Shown here: in pieces, positions 5,686-14,649 of the stretch
Layout: every line of letters starts with the position of its first letter
How positions within the stretch are numbered: the first letter of the stretch is position 1
Origin: an uncultured Acetatifactor sp.
GTDB taxonomy: Bacteria; Bacillota; Clostridia; Lachnospirales; Lachnospiraceae
NCBI GenBank assembly: GCA_934394515.1
Contig: CAKRRU010000037.1
Coordinates: forward strand, 1 to 20,214
Direction: 5' to 3'
DNA: 20,214 bases
Notes under the pieces: model-generated
Database searches by the model: none
What the model was told of the DNA's origin: nothing
The model's input: the letters and a program-made list of their open reading frames with translations, nothing else
Made by a program: the position numbers and the translations under genes

Positions 5686-7221
5686 ATGGGCAACATGAGA
5701 GGGATCGATACACCGGTCAGACAGCGGAGAAGAAAAGTGTTCAAGGAAGTAGCCAATCTGGCTTATAATTCCAAGAATCTGAAGGATGATATGGAGGCAC
5801 TGCCTTATAAAATCGTAGATTACGAAGAGTCTGAATTCTGGGAGAGTGTTTACCGTGACAGAGCGATCATCCGTGAACGTATCCGTCTGGCAATGGGTAT
5901 GAGCTTACGTCCGGAAAACCGTGAGCGTCCCGGGCATCTGACAGAAGGACTGGAAGAGAGTAATATCGATGAAAAATATTATGAACCGCCTCTGATGCAG
6001 GTCATTCCTTCAGCATGCAATGCCTGTCCGGAGAACCGTTATGAAGTAACCAGCTCCTGTATGGGCTGTCTGGCACATCCCTGTCAGAGCGTCTGTCCTA
6101 AGGATGCGATTTCCATGAAGAACGGGAAATCAGTCATTGATCAGGAGAAATGTATCAAGTGCGGAAAATGCCGTGAAATCTGCCCCTATGATGCTATCTG
6201 CCATAAAGAGCGTCCCTGTAAGGCAGCCTGTGGGATCGGAGCCATTACGTCCGATCATGTGGGAAGAGCTGTGATTGATAATGAAAAGTGTGTCTCCTGC
6301 GGCCAGTGTATGGTTAGTTGTCCTTTTGGTGCAATCGCTGATAAATCCCAGATTTTCCAGCTGATCCGCGCCATGCAGTCCGGACGTAAGATCATTGCAC
6401 AGGTAGCTCCTGCGTTTGCCGGTCAGTTCGGATCGAAGGTGACACCGGAGATGTTCAAGACGGCACTCAAGGAGCTGGGATTTGCCGATGTCTATGAGAC
6501 TGCACTTGGTGCCGACATGGGATGTATGGCGGAAGCAGAACATTATGTGAAGGAAGTCGCAACCGGAAAACAGCAGTTTGCGCTGACTTCCTGCTGCCCT
6601 TCCTGGTCCGTAATGGCGAAGAACCTGTTCCCGGAGACCATTGATAAGATCAGCAATGAACTGACCCCTATGGTGGCAACAGCACGTCTGATCAAGCAGG
6701 AGCATCCGGATGCTTCCGTGGTATTTATCGGTCCCTGTGCTTCCAAGAAACTGGAAGCCAGCAGACGTACGGTCCGTTCCGATGTGGATTTCGTTATCAC
6801 GTTCGAAGAATTGACCGGTATGTTTGAAGCAAAGGGGATTTTATTGGATGAGATCAAGGCAATGGATGAGATGAAGGATGCCACCGCTGCCGGAAGAGGT
6901 TATGGTGTGGCAGGAGGCGTTGCCAACGCCATCAAAGATTGCATTGAAAAATATTATCCGGGAACCCCTGTGAATATCCAGCATGCAGAGAGCCTAGCAG
7001 AGTGTAAGAAGGCATTGCTTTTGGCTAAGGCCGGCAGGATGAACGGCTGCCTGATCGAAGGTATGGCATGTCCCGGAGGATGTATTGCCGGTGCCGGAAC
7101 CAATATTGCGATTCCCGTTGCCGCAAAGGCTGTAGATAAGTTCAAAAACGAAGCAGAAAAGAAAGTGCCTGACGAGAGCATGAACCAGGAAATGGTAGAA
7201 CTGGAGAAGAGTAATTTATAA
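5686..7221 (+). CDS. Monomeric [FeFe]-hydrogenase (group B-like)
   Basis: 511 residues, cytosolic. It probably oxidises ferredoxin-type carriers to make H2 (or the reverse) in fermentation. The N-terminal ~100 residues are unusual, with no cysteines. A Cys-rich region follows (111-138: CNACP, SSCMGC, CQSVCP). Next come ferredoxin clusters CIKCGKCREICP (156-167), CKAACG and CVSCGQCMVSCP (202-213). The H-cluster motifs are TSCCPSW (301-307, both Cys kept for H-cluster and proton transfer), GPCASKKLEA (349-358) and EGMACPGGCIAGAGT (458-472). GPC in place of MPC in the second motif points to group B rather than group A. AGGCGG at 5671-5676 lies 9 nt before the chosen ATG. It is monocistronic, with its own promoter and terminator; no HydE/F/G maturase is in the window. 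Confidence 0.92.
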   Translation: MGNMRGIDTPVRQRRRKVFKEVANLAYNSKNLKDDMEALPYKIVDYEESEFWESVYRDRAIIRERIRLAMGMSLRPENRERPGHLTEGLEESNIDEKYYEPPLMQVIPSACNACPENRYEVTSSCMGCLAHPCQSVCPKDAISMKNGKSVIDQEKCIKCGKCREICPYDAICHKERPCKAACGIGAITSDHVGRAVIDNEKCVSCGQCMVSCPFGAIADKSQIFQLIRAMQSGRKIIAQVAPAFAGQFGSKVTPEMFKTALKELGFADVYETALGADMGCMAEAEHYVKEVATGKQQFALTSCCPSWSVMAKNLFPETIDKISNELTPMVATARLIKQEHPDASVVFIGPCASKKLEASRRTVRSDVDFVITFEELTGMFEAKGILLDEIKAMDEMKDATAAGRGYGVAGGVANAIKDCIEKYYPGTPVNIQHAESLAECKKALLLAKAGRMNGCLIEGMACPGGCIAGAGTNIAIPVAAKAVDKFKNEAEKKVPDESMNQEMVELEKSNL

Positions 7222-7254
7222 AAATCGTTGACGGAAATAAATAGGAAGCGGATT

Positions 7255-7289
7255 AAGAAACCATCATTTACTGCGATGGTTTCTTTTTT
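7255..7289 (+). terminator. Intrinsic terminator of the hydrogenase gene
   Basis: AAGAAACCATC (7255-7265) pairs perfectly with GATGGTTTCTT (7275-7285) around a 9-nt loop, followed by T residues. Confidence 0.9.
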
Positions 7290-7306
7290 GGCAATAAAAT
7301 CAGATA

Positions 7307-7335
7307 TTGTTATTTCGAAAGAAATACTATAGAAT
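7307..7335 (+). promoter_or_regulatory. Putative promoter of the UPF0126 gene, with a palindrome in the spacer
   Basis: TTGTTA (7307-7312), 17 nt, TAGAAT (7330-7335). The inverted repeat TATTTC-GAAA-GAAATA (7311-7326) overlaps the -35 and spacer and could be an operator. The remaining leader is ~90 nt with no gene. Confidence 0.4.
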
Positions 7336-7431
7336 AACGTGAGGTAAGTTATAAAATCTGTCAAAGATAAATTCGCAAATAAATCTGTGAAAGCATTTTA
7401 AAGATGTATAGTTTTACAAGGAAAGAAAGAT

Positions 7432-8094
7432 ATGGTTGAAAGTATGAATATTCAGGACAGTATTATTTTTTTTATGGAAATATTGGGAACGATCGCTTTT
7501 GCTGCGTCAGGGGCAATGGTGGGAATCCGGAAAAAAATGGACATTTTCGGAATCTGTGTACTGGGCGTTGTGACTGCTGTGGGCGGTGGTATGACCAGGG
7601 ATGTGATTCTGGGAAAGGTGCCTTCCGCCTTACAGAAACCTGTCTATGTGGCAGTGTCAGTAGCTACGGCACTGGCTATTTTTGTGTTACTCTATATCAA
7701 GCAGGATCTTTTAAGTGGCAGACTCGGGACTTTTTATGATAAATCCATGCTGATCATGGATTCCGTGGGACTCGGTATCTTTACTTCACTGGGGGTAATG
7801 TCCGGCATTGATAACGGCTATCAGGAGAATACGTTCCTGCTTGTGTTTATCGGAATGCTTACCGGTGTGGGAGGCGGTCTGATGCGTGATATGATGGCGG
7901 GAGAGGAACCGTACATTTTTGTAAAACATATTTATGCCTGTGCCTCCCTGGTAGGGGGAATCTGCTGTGTCTGGCTGTATCGAGACTGGGGCAGACTTCC
8001 TGCGGTGTTTATCGCCGCTTTTGCGGTTATGATGATCCGGTTTCTGGCGGCACACTACCGTTGGAATCTTCCCCATCCGAAATCCGAGTCTTAA
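7432..8094 (+). CDS. UPF0126/TRIC-like integral membrane protein (YadS/YicG family)
   Basis: 220 residues with about seven membrane segments. It is built from two repeated halves, each with a Gly-rich signature: TAVGGGMTRDVILG (~55-68) and TGVGGGLMRDMMAG (~142-155). This internal duplication with GGG-x2-RD motifs marks the UPF0126 family, related to trimeric intracellular cation channels; an E. coli member has been linked to glycine transport. The substrate here cannot be told. AAGGAAAG (7418-7425) supports ATG 7432; ATG 7444 is an in-frame alternative. It is followed within 4 nt by the -35 of the gltX promoter. Confidence 0.88.
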   Translation: MVESMNIQDSIIFFMEILGTIAFAASGAMVGIRKKMDIFGICVLGVVTAVGGGMTRDVILGKVPSALQKPVYVAVSVATALAIFVLLYIKQDLLSGRLGTFYDKSMLIMDSVGLGIFTSLGVMSGIDNGYQENTFLLVFIGMLTGVGGGLMRDMMAGEEPYIFVKHIYACASLVGGICCVWLYRDWGRLPAVFIAAFAVMMIRFLAAHYRWNLPHPKSES

Positions 8095-8097
8095 CTG

Positions 8098-8126
8098 TTG
8101 CAGTTTTTGAAAAAAGGCGGTAGAAT
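8098..8126 (+). promoter_or_regulatory. Putative sigmaA promoter of gltX
   Basis: TTGCAG (8098-8103), 17 nt, TAGAAT (8121-8126). It begins 3 nt after the stop of the preceding gene. The resulting ~105-nt leader has only a weak GTTCGT/ACGAAC hairpin and no T-box or terminator. Confidence 0.55.
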
Positions 8127-8240
8127 AAGAAAAGCAGTTCGTCTATGATATGGAATAACGAACAGAAATATATAGGTACGGAAAAGTCATGACGGACAAG
8201 ACGATCCCGGGACAAATTCTGTACGGAAATGAGGAGAAAA

Positions 8241-9701
8241 ATGACAAAGATCAGAACAAGATATGCGCCCAGCCCTACCGGTAAAATGCATGTAGGTAAT
8301 TTACGGTCCGCATTATACGAATTTTTGATTGCCAAGCATGCCGGCGGAGATTTTATGCTTCGTATTGAGGATACCGATCAGGAGCGTTATGTCGAAGGTG
8401 CTACCGAGATCATCTATCGTACCCTGGAGAAGACCGGACTGGTACATGATGAAGGCCCTGATAAGGACGGAGGTTACGGCCCCTATGTCCAGAGTGAGCG
8501 TATGAAGACCGGTATCTATATGAAATATGCTAAGGAACTGATCGATAAGGGGGAGGCTTATTATTGCTTCTGCGATAAGGAGAGACTGGCGTCCCTGAAG
8601 ACAGAAGTCGTAGACGGCAAGGAGATCACTGTGTATGACAAGCATTGCCTGCATCTGTCCAAGGAGGAAGTAGAGGCAAACCTTGCGGCAGGCAAGCCTT
8701 TTGTTATCCGTCAGAATAATCCGAAAGAAGGTACAACAACGTTCCACGATGAATTGTACGGAGATATTACGGTAGACAATTCCCAGCTGGATGATATGAT
8801 CCTGATCAAATCCGACGGATATCCTACCTACAATTTTGCAAATGTAGTAGACGATCATACCATGAATATCACCCACGTTGTCAGAGGTAATGAGTATCTG
8901 TCTTCTTCACCGAAGTATGTGCGTCTGTATGAAGCTTTCGGATGGCAGGTACCGGTATATATTCATCTGCCGTTAATTACGGATGAAAATCATAAAAAGC
9001 TGTCCAAGAGAAGCGGACATGCTTCTTTTGAGGATCTGATCGATCAGGGATTTATTACGGAAGCAATTGTCAACTATGTGGCATTACTGGGATGGAGTCC
9101 GGAAGATAATCGTGAGATCTTTTCCCTGGATGAGCTGATCAAAGAGTTTGATTATCATCGTATCAGCAAATCCCCTGCGGTATTTGACATTGTAAAACTC
9201 CGCTGGATGAACGGTGAGTATCTGAAGGCAATGGATTTCGACAAGTTCTATGAGATGGCAGAGCCTTATCTGAAGGAGACCATCAAGAAGCCGTTAGACT
9301 TAAAGAAGATTGCCGCAATGGTTAAGACAAGAATCGAAGTATTCCCCGATATTGCGGAGCTTGTGGATTTCTTTGAGGAGCTTCCTGAGTATGATGTGGC
9401 AATGTACACGCATAAAAAGATGAAGACCAACAGTGAGAGTTCTCTGGAAGTGCTCACTGACCTGCTTCCGGTTCTGGAAGCACAGGAGGATTACAGTAAT
9501 GACGGACTGTATCAGACTCTTGTAAAATATGTGGAGGAAAAAGGCTGTAAGAACGGCTACGTAATGTGGCCCATCCGTACCGCAGTATCCGGCAAGCAGA
9601 TGACACCTGCCGGTGCTACGGAGATTATGGAAGTCCTTGGAAAAGAGGAATCCCTGAAGAGAATCCGCAAAGGAATCGAATTACTCAAGGCAAATGTTTG
9701 A
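8241..9701 (+). CDS. gltX: Glutamyl-tRNA synthetase
   Basis: 486 residues, a cytosolic class I synthetase charging tRNA-Glu (possibly also tRNA-Gln where GatCAB is used). [13 protein letters not shown] (8-20) holds the HIGH-equivalent HVGN, followed by [11 protein letters not shown]. The catalytic domain includes [14 protein letters not shown]. The KMSKS loop appears as KKLSKRSG (~250-257). A CFC...KHC set (~112-136) could be the zinc site seen in some GluRS. I chose ATG 8241 because GAGGAG at 8231-8236 precedes it closely; the ATG at 8229 would place the ribosome site inside the gene. The stop overlaps the next gene by 8 nt. Confidence 0.95.
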   Translation: MTKIRTRYAPSPTGKMHVGNLRSALYEFLIAKHAGGDFMLRIEDTDQERYVEGATEIIYRTLEKTGLVHDEGPDKDGGYGPYVQSERMKTGIYMKYAKELIDKGEAYYCFCDKERLASLKTEVVDGKEITVYDKHCLHLSKEEVEANLAAGKPFVIRQNNPKEGTTTFHDELYGDITVDNSQLDDMILIKSDGYPTYNFANVVDDHTMNITHVVRGNEYLSSSPKYVRLYEAFGWQVPVYIHLPLITDENHKKLSKRSGHASFEDLIDQGFITEAIVNYVALLGWSPEDNREIFSLDELIKEFDYHRISKSPAVFDIVKLRWMNGEYLKAMDFDKFYEMAEPYLKETIKKPLDLKKIAAMVKTRIEVFPDIAELVDFFEELPEYDVAMYTHKKMKTNSESSLEVLTDLLPVLEAQEDYSNDGLYQTLVKYVEEKGCKNGYVMWPIRTAVSGKQMTPAGATEIMEVLGKEESLKRIRKGIELLKANV

Positions 9702-11607
9702 TCTTACAGAGTGTAATCCTTCCCAAAGGAAGGCTGTAACGTTCGGAGAGGGTCCGCTGTTATTATTGGCGGGCCCGGGCTCCGGCAAGACATTTACCAT
9801 TACAAAGAGGATCCTTTATCTGCTGCAGGAGAAAAAAGTATCACCGGAAAAGATTCTGGTAATTACTTTCACAAAAGAAGCGGCAATTTCCATGAAACAG
9901 CGTTTTTCAATAACTTCTCCGTTAAGTAATACCGTCAATTTCGGAACATTTCATTCTGTTTTCTATCACATACTGCTCCGGTCGGGCAGAGTATCACCGG
10001 GTAACATTTTAAACGACAGACAAAAAGCAAATCTGATATTTCCCATTCTGAAAAAGATAAAAGAAGATAAGAAGATCGAGGTATCCGAATTCTCAGAGAT
10101 CATCGGAAATTTCCTTACAGCGATCAGTTTTTATAAAAATACAGGTGAAAAAGAAGAGGCTGAGAATAAGATCCCGGAGGAATGGCGGGAATATTTTTCA
10201 AAGATTTACCATGCATATGAGGAAAAAAGAAGAGCGGCGAGAGGACTGGATTTCGATGATATGCTCGTAGAATGTGAAGAACTTCTGCAAAAAAATACGG
10301 CACAGAGAGAGTATTGGCAGAAGAGATTCAGCTATATACTGATTGATGAATTTCAGGATATCAATTACAGACAGTACAGTATTATACGGATTCTTGCCCA
10401 AAAGCATAAAAATGTGTTCGCAGTAGGAGATGATGACCAGGCAATCTACGGATTCCGGGGAGCAAAACCGGCCTGTATGAAAATGTTTGAGGAGGAATTT
10501 ACGGCAGAAAAAATACTTCTGGAAACAAATTACCGCAGCAGGCAGGAAATTGTCGAGGCGTCATTACTTGTAATCAATGAAAACAGAAACCGTTTCCCAA
10601 AAGAACTTGTGTCATGCGAAGCTAACCGGAAGCGGAATGGGGATACACTGCATGCAGTAAAAGTAAAAGAATTCAAAGAGGCATCGGAACAATTACATTA
10701 CCTCGTAACACAGCTGAAAAGCCGGCCGGAGGGGGAGACCGGTGCGATTTTGTTCCGGACAAACTTTGCGATGCAGAGTGTGGCAGCGAGACTTACACGA
10801 GAGAGAATTCCGCTGATCATGAAAGAAAAAATGTCTGATCCCTATGCGCATTTTATTGTGTGTGACATTATGGCTTATTTGCGCATTGCAAAGGGCAATG
10901 CGGTCAGAGCTGATTACCTGTCGGTCATGAACAAACCGTTCCGGAATATTTCCAGAGAGGCATTCGGAAACGAAGCATCCTTAGAAAATGCGGAACGATA
11001 TTATTCCGGTGCATTATTTGTAATTGCGGATGCGGATCGCAGAAAAGTATATGAAGCTGTCAAATTATTCAGGAAACAGATGGAATTCCTCAAAAATACG
11101 GAATTAAAGACGGCGGTGATCTTTATACGAAAAGTATGTGGATATGAAAGGTATCTGCAACAGAAAGCAAGAATAGATCATGAGGAAAGAGCAGAGGAAT
11201 GGAATAAGGTGCTCGAATGGATCACGGAAGATGCGGAACACTACAGTGACCTTGTACAATGGCAGGAAGCACAGGCTGCATACGGAGAATTTCTGCAAAA
11301 AAATGATCGGAAACAACAGGAACAGAAAAAGGAAAAGGCGGAAGATCGCGGAAAAGTAAGATTGCTGACTGTCCATGCAGCCAAGGGACTGGAATTCGAT
11401 CATGTCTGGATCCCGGATTGTAACGAAAAGACATTTCCCCACGGTAATATGCCGAATCCGGAGCAGTGCGAGGAGGAACGCAGGATCTTCTATGTAGCCA
11501 TGACAAGGGCAAAAAAAGACCTGGAACTTCTCTGCCTTACCGGCACAAAAGAGCGTCCCAGGTTCCCTTCCAGATTCCTTATTCCTCTGAATCGTTATCG
11601 TCAATGA
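9694..11607 (+). CDS. UvrD/PcrA-like superfamily 1A DNA helicase
   Basis: 637 residues, shorter than typical PcrA/UvrD (~720-750). All SF1 motifs are present: Q-motif NPSQRKAV (8-15), Walker A AGPGSGKT (26-33), motif Ia VITFTKEAA, motif II LIDEFQD, motif [16 protein letters not shown], motif [12 protein letters not shown], motif [18 protein letters not shown] and motif [22 protein letters not shown]. It should unwind DNA 3' to 5' in repair. The shortness falls in the 2B region and the C-terminal tail, where the PcrA RNA-polymerase-binding extension is missing. The start lies inside the end of gltX (ATGTTTGA overlap), so translation is probably coupled. The last 29 nt overlap the opposite-strand DUF1292 gene. 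Confidence 0.9.
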   Translation: MFDLTECNPSQRKAVTFGEGPLLLLAGPGSGKTFTITKRILYLLQEKKVSPEKILVITFTKEAAISMKQRFSITSPLSNTVNFGTFHSVFYHILLRSGRVSPGNILNDRQKANLIFPILKKIKEDKKIEVSEFSEIIGNFLTAISFYKNTGEKEEAENKIPEEWREYFSKIYHAYEEKRRAARGLDFDDMLVECEELLQKNTAQREYWQKRFSYILIDEFQDINYRQYSIIRILAQKHKNVFAVGDDDQAIYGFRGAKPACMKMFEEEFTAEKILLETNYRSRQEIVEASLLVINENRNRFPKELVSCEANRKRNGDTLHAVKVKEFKEASEQLHYLVTQLKSRPEGETGAILFRTNFAMQSVAARLTRERIPLIMKEKMSDPYAHFIVCDIMAYLRIAKGNAVRADYLSVMNKPFRNISREAFGNEASLENAERYYSGALFVIADADRRKVYEAVKLFRKQMEFLKNTELKTAVIFIRKVCGYERYLQQKARIDHEERAEEWNKVLEWITEDAEHYSDLVQWQEAQAAYGEFLQKNDRKQQEQKKEKAEDRGKVRLLTVHAAKGLEFDHVWIPDCNEKTFPHGNMPNPEQCEEERRIFYVAMTRAKKDLELLCLTGTKERPRFPSRFLIPLNRYRQ

Positions 11608-11911
11608 GCTCGTCAAATTCACAGTTGTCCAGATATTCATCAAAAGCATCTGCAACTTTTTCGTAGACATCGTCATCTTCAATGTATGCAAGAACCGGTT
11701 CCTCGTTCGGGTCGTCCGGATTCTCGGTGTATCCGTAGAACCATACTTCTCCGTCATCGTTGTCACCGTTTTCGTTCAGAGGCATTAATACGATATAATC
11801 GTTTTTCTCTACGGTGAGAATGGTGATGATCGCACAATTGACAACTGTGCCGTCCTCCAGTTCCAATTCGACGGTCATTTCTTCATCTTCATAGCTTTCA
11901 TTTTTACCCAT
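11579..11911 (-). CDS. DUF1292 family protein
   Basis: 110 residues, very acidic. The core ELEDGTVVNCAIITILTVEKN...YIVLMPLNENG...VWFYGY is the DUF1292 pattern of short Firmicutes proteins whose function is unknown; in many relatives it sits near Holliday-junction resolvase genes, but here it faces the helicase gene. AGGAGG precedes the ATG by 6 nt. The Asp/Glu-rich C-terminal half (YIEDDDVYEKVADAFDEYLD, then [12 protein letters not shown]) may be partly disordered. The 3' end overlaps the helicase gene tail to tail. Confidence 0.88.
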   Translation of the reverse strand: MGKNESYEDEEMTVELELEDGTVVNCAIITILTVEKNDYIVLMPLNENGDNDDGEVWFYGYTENPDDPNEEPVLAYIEDDDVYEKVADAFDEYLDNCEFDELIDDNDSEE

Positions 11912-11960
11912 GGAAATCCTCCTGATAGTTTTGTAGGGTGTAACAGTATTTTGTTCCCTT

Positions 11961-11989
11961 ATTATAACCGTTTACAGATATTCTTGCAA
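11961..11989 (-). promoter_or_regulatory. SigmaA promoter of the DUF1292 gene
   Basis: On the minus strand TTGCAA (11984-11989), 17 nt, TATAAT (11961-11966), ~50 nt from the start codon. It is back to back with the promoter of the GH13 gene. Confidence 0.65.
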
Positions 11990-11992
11990 TGC

Positions 11993-12021
11993 TTGTTTTT
12001 CTTATCGTCACAGGCTATAAT
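11993..12021 (+). promoter_or_regulatory. SigmaA promoter of the GH13 gene cluster
   Basis: TTGTTT (11993-11998), 17 nt, TATAAT (12016-12021), 46 nt from the start codon. The two divergent -35 elements are only 3 nt apart, so the promoters may compete or share control. Confidence 0.65.
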
Positions 12022-12067
12022 AAAACAGTAAAACTAAGACAAATCAGCGAAAAGACGGAGTACGATA

Positions 12068-13999
12068 ATGACAGAAAAAAAGCATGCAATAAAGCCTTAT
12101 CCGCTGGGAGTGCACCCGGAGGACGGGGCGATCCGATTCTCTTTTGCTTCCTGCGAAAAGGACTGTGGTGTGATTGTTTATGACAGGAAAAGTGGGAAAA
12201 GACTTCGTAAGATTCCTTTCAGACAGGAAGACCGTATGGGCAATGTATATTGCAGATATCTGGAACTGGATCCCGTGCAGACAGGTTATCAGTTCTATGA
12301 GGCGGAAAAAATAGTGCCGGATCTGTATGCCAAAGGTTTTTTTGGAAAACCCGCCTACGGAAAAGTACGGAAGAATCAGAATAAAATCGCTGTATTTTTG
12401 AAAGAGGATTTTGACTGGGAGCAGGATGCGCATCCGATGCTTTCCTATCAGGAGAGTGTGTGCTACTGTCTGCACGTTCGCGGCTTTACGATGCATACAT
12501 CTTCAAAAGTCACACATCGCGGTACTTTTGCGGGGCTTACCGAAAAGCTGGATTATCTCCGGGAAATCGGTGTTACCACGGTAGAATTGCAGCCTGTCTA
12601 CGAGTTTGACGAGGTACCGTCAGAGGCAGGTCCGCAGACATCCGGGGATATGGCAACTGCAGCTGCGTCCACTACAGAAAAAAGCAGAGAATGTCCGGGA
12701 TACCGTTTGCTGAACTATTGGGGATATCAGAAAGGATATTATTATGCACCGAAGGCTGCATATGCCGCCGGTGAAGATCCGACGGAAGAATTCCGGCAGA
12801 TGGTGAAGGAATTTCATAAACGTAGGATGGAAGTGATCCTGCAGTTTTATTTTCCGAAGGGAATGGATGCTGCGGAAGTCGGAAATATTTTGAGATTCTG
12901 GGTACTTACCTATCATATAGACGGATTTCATTTGATGGGAGAGGGTGTACCGGCACAGATGCTGGCAAAGGATCCGGCACTTGCCGATACCAAGCTGTGG
13001 TATTATTCCTTTGACGCTTCTGATATTTATACGCAGGCACAGTCACCGGAATACCGCAACCTGGCAGAATATCGTGATGATTATCTGTATACAATGCGCC
13101 GGTTCCTTAAGGGTGATGACAATATGCTTTCCGGCGTGTTATATGAAATGCGACATATTCCTTCTAAAATGGGCAGGATCCATTATTTGTCCAATTATTA
13201 CGGGTTTACGCTGATGGATATGGTCTCTTACGATCATAAGCATAATGAGGCAAACGGCGAGGGCAATCGGGACGGAAATGATTATAACTGCAGCTGGAAC
13301 TGTGGAGAAGAAGGACCTTCCCGCAAGAAGAAAGTGCTGGCACTCCGGAAAAAACAACTGCAGAATGCGTTCTGTATGTTATTGCTGACGCAGTCGACAC
13401 CACTGATTTTCATGGGAGATGAATTCGGCAATACAGAGCAGGGAAACAATAATCCTTATTGCCAGGATAATAAGATTACCTGGCTGAACTGGCAGGATAT
13501 CGAAAAGAACCGGGAACTGTTTGAATTCTGGAAGCAAATGGTTGCTTTCCGCAGGCAGCATCCGATTCTGCACCCGGAAGAGGAACTGCGTATTATGGAT
13601 ACACTTTCCTGCGGGTATCCGGATTTGTCGTATCATGGGCAGAATGCATGGAGACCGCAGACGGAGAGTTATAACAGACATGTCGGCATGATGTATTGCG
13701 GAAAATATGCGAAAAATGCTTTGGGCGGAGAAGATTCGTTCCTCTATGTAGCCATGAATATGCACTGGGAACCACAGAAACTTGCCTTTCCGAAGCTTCC
13801 TAAGGGAATGGAGTGGAAACCGGTCTTAGCAACGGAAAAGACACAGAATACGCTGACAGCGTTAGATACGGAGAAACAGCCGAAGGATCAGATGATAGGT
13901 GTAATTCCGCCGAGAAGCATCGTGGTATATGAAGGCGTGGAAAGTACTGTTTTCGTTAAAACGAAGAGGGATACCGGTCAAAGCAAAAATAAAATTTGA
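12068..13999 (+). CDS. GH13 debranching-enzyme homologue (GlgX/isoamylase-like) lacking catalytic residues
   Basis: 643 residues, no signal peptide. The N-terminal ~1-125 is a CBM48-like beta domain, the middle a GH13 barrel, the end a beta domain. GlgX/isoamylase hallmarks remain: GFTLMDMVSYDHKHNEANGE (379-398), CSWNCGEEGP (408-417) and PLIFMGDEFGNTEQGNNNPY (445-464). The catalytic regions are degenerate. Region I, usually ILDVVYNH, is ILQFYFPK (257-264). Region II, usually GFRFD with the nucleophile Asp, is GFHLM (286-290). Region III, usually KLIAEPWD with the acid Glu, aligns with KLWYYSFD (309-316). Region IV, usually AHDGFTL, is NYYGFTL (376-382). It is probably inactive as a glycosidase and may bind glucan. 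An extra low-complexity insert lies at ~184-208. GGAG lies 7 nt before the ATG. Confidence 0.88.
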   Translation: MTEKKHAIKPYPLGVHPEDGAIRFSFASCEKDCGVIVYDRKSGKRLRKIPFRQEDRMGNVYCRYLELDPVQTGYQFYEAEKIVPDLYAKGFFGKPAYGKVRKNQNKIAVFLKEDFDWEQDAHPMLSYQESVCYCLHVRGFTMHTSSKVTHRGTFAGLTEKLDYLREIGVTTVELQPVYEFDEVPSEAGPQTSGDMATAAASTTEKSRECPGYRLLNYWGYQKGYYYAPKAAYAAGEDPTEEFRQMVKEFHKRRMEVILQFYFPKGMDAAEVGNILRFWVLTYHIDGFHLMGEGVPAQMLAKDPALADTKLWYYSFDASDIYTQAQSPEYRNLAEYRDDYLYTMRRFLKGDDNMLSGVLYEMRHIPSKMGRIHYLSNYYGFTLMDMVSYDHKHNEANGEGNRDGNDYNCSWNCGEEGPSRKKKVLALRKKQLQNAFCMLLLTQSTPLIFMGDEFGNTEQGNNNPYCQDNKITWLNWQDIEKNRELFEFWKQMVAFRRQHPILHPEEELRIMDTLSCGYPDLSYHGQNAWRPQTESYNRHVGMMYCGKYAKNALGGEDSFLYVAMNMHWEPQKLAFPKLPKGMEWKPVLATEKTQNTLTALDTEKQPKDQMIGVIPPRSIVVYEGVESTVFVKTKRDTGQSKNKI

Positions 14000-14040
14000 A
14001 ACGAAAATAAAGAAAGCAGGATAAAACGAACAGTAAAAGT

Positions 14041-14616
14041 ATGTATCATATCTGGAAACATTTTAAGACAATTACGTATCATAAAATCCTGGTGGCAGGA
14101 GGGTGCTTCCGGGTGGGATTATACAGACAGGGATTATTGCACGATATGTCGAAGTACAGTCCGACGGAATTCTTTGTAGGAGCAAAGTATTATCAGGGAA
14201 CCAGGAGCCCCAATAATGCAGAGAGGGAAGATATCGGTTATTCCAGTGCATGGCTACATCATAAGGGTAGAAACAAGCATCATTACGAATACTGGATCGA
14301 TTACAGTATGCAGGCGTTGCCGGGAGGTATGACACCGGTACCGATGCCCGACCGGTATATTGCCGAGATGATCATGGACAGGATCGCCGCAAGCAAGGTC
14401 TACATGGGAGAAGCGTATACTGACAGATCGCCGTTAGAGTATTATTATCGTGGAACGGATAAGGCACCGATTCATCCCGATACCCGTACAAAGCTTTTGC
14501 ATGTACTTAAAATGCTTGCAGAGCAGGGTGAGGAGAAAACATTTCTCTTTATCCGTGAAAATCTGGTACAGCATAAACAGGAACTGGACTGGCAACAGTT
14601 GGAGAAAGCAGAATAG
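14041..14616 (+). CDS. DUF5662 family protein
   Basis: 191 residues, soluble. Conserved His-rich motifs LHDMSKYSPTEF (33-44) and AWLHHKGRNKHHYEYW suggest a metal-binding helical fold like HD-type proteins; the family has no established activity that I know. The sequence runs end to end as an intact DUF5662 member, with PVPMPDRYIAEMIMDRIAASK in the centre. It follows the GH13 gene by 41 nt on the same strand, so the two probably share a transcript. The ribosome site is weak. Confidence 0.8.
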   Translation: MYHIWKHFKTITYHKILVAGGCFRVGLYRQGLLHDMSKYSPTEFFVGAKYYQGTRSPNNAEREDIGYSSAWLHHKGRNKHHYEYWIDYSMQALPGGMTPVPMPDRYIAEMIMDRIAASKVYMGEAYTDRSPLEYYYRGTDKAPIHPDTRTKLLHVLKMLAEQGEEKTFLFIRENLVQHKQELDWQQLEKAE

Positions 14617-14649
14617 AATAGTAAAAACAGTGATAAGTAGAGAGACAAT

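Noticed and set aside
11290..11297. Further single TTTCTGCA in the helicase gene (and its complement near 18998)
   Set aside because: These are single copies without the 20-nt partner or promoter; one is within coding sequence and expected by chance in AT-rich DNA.
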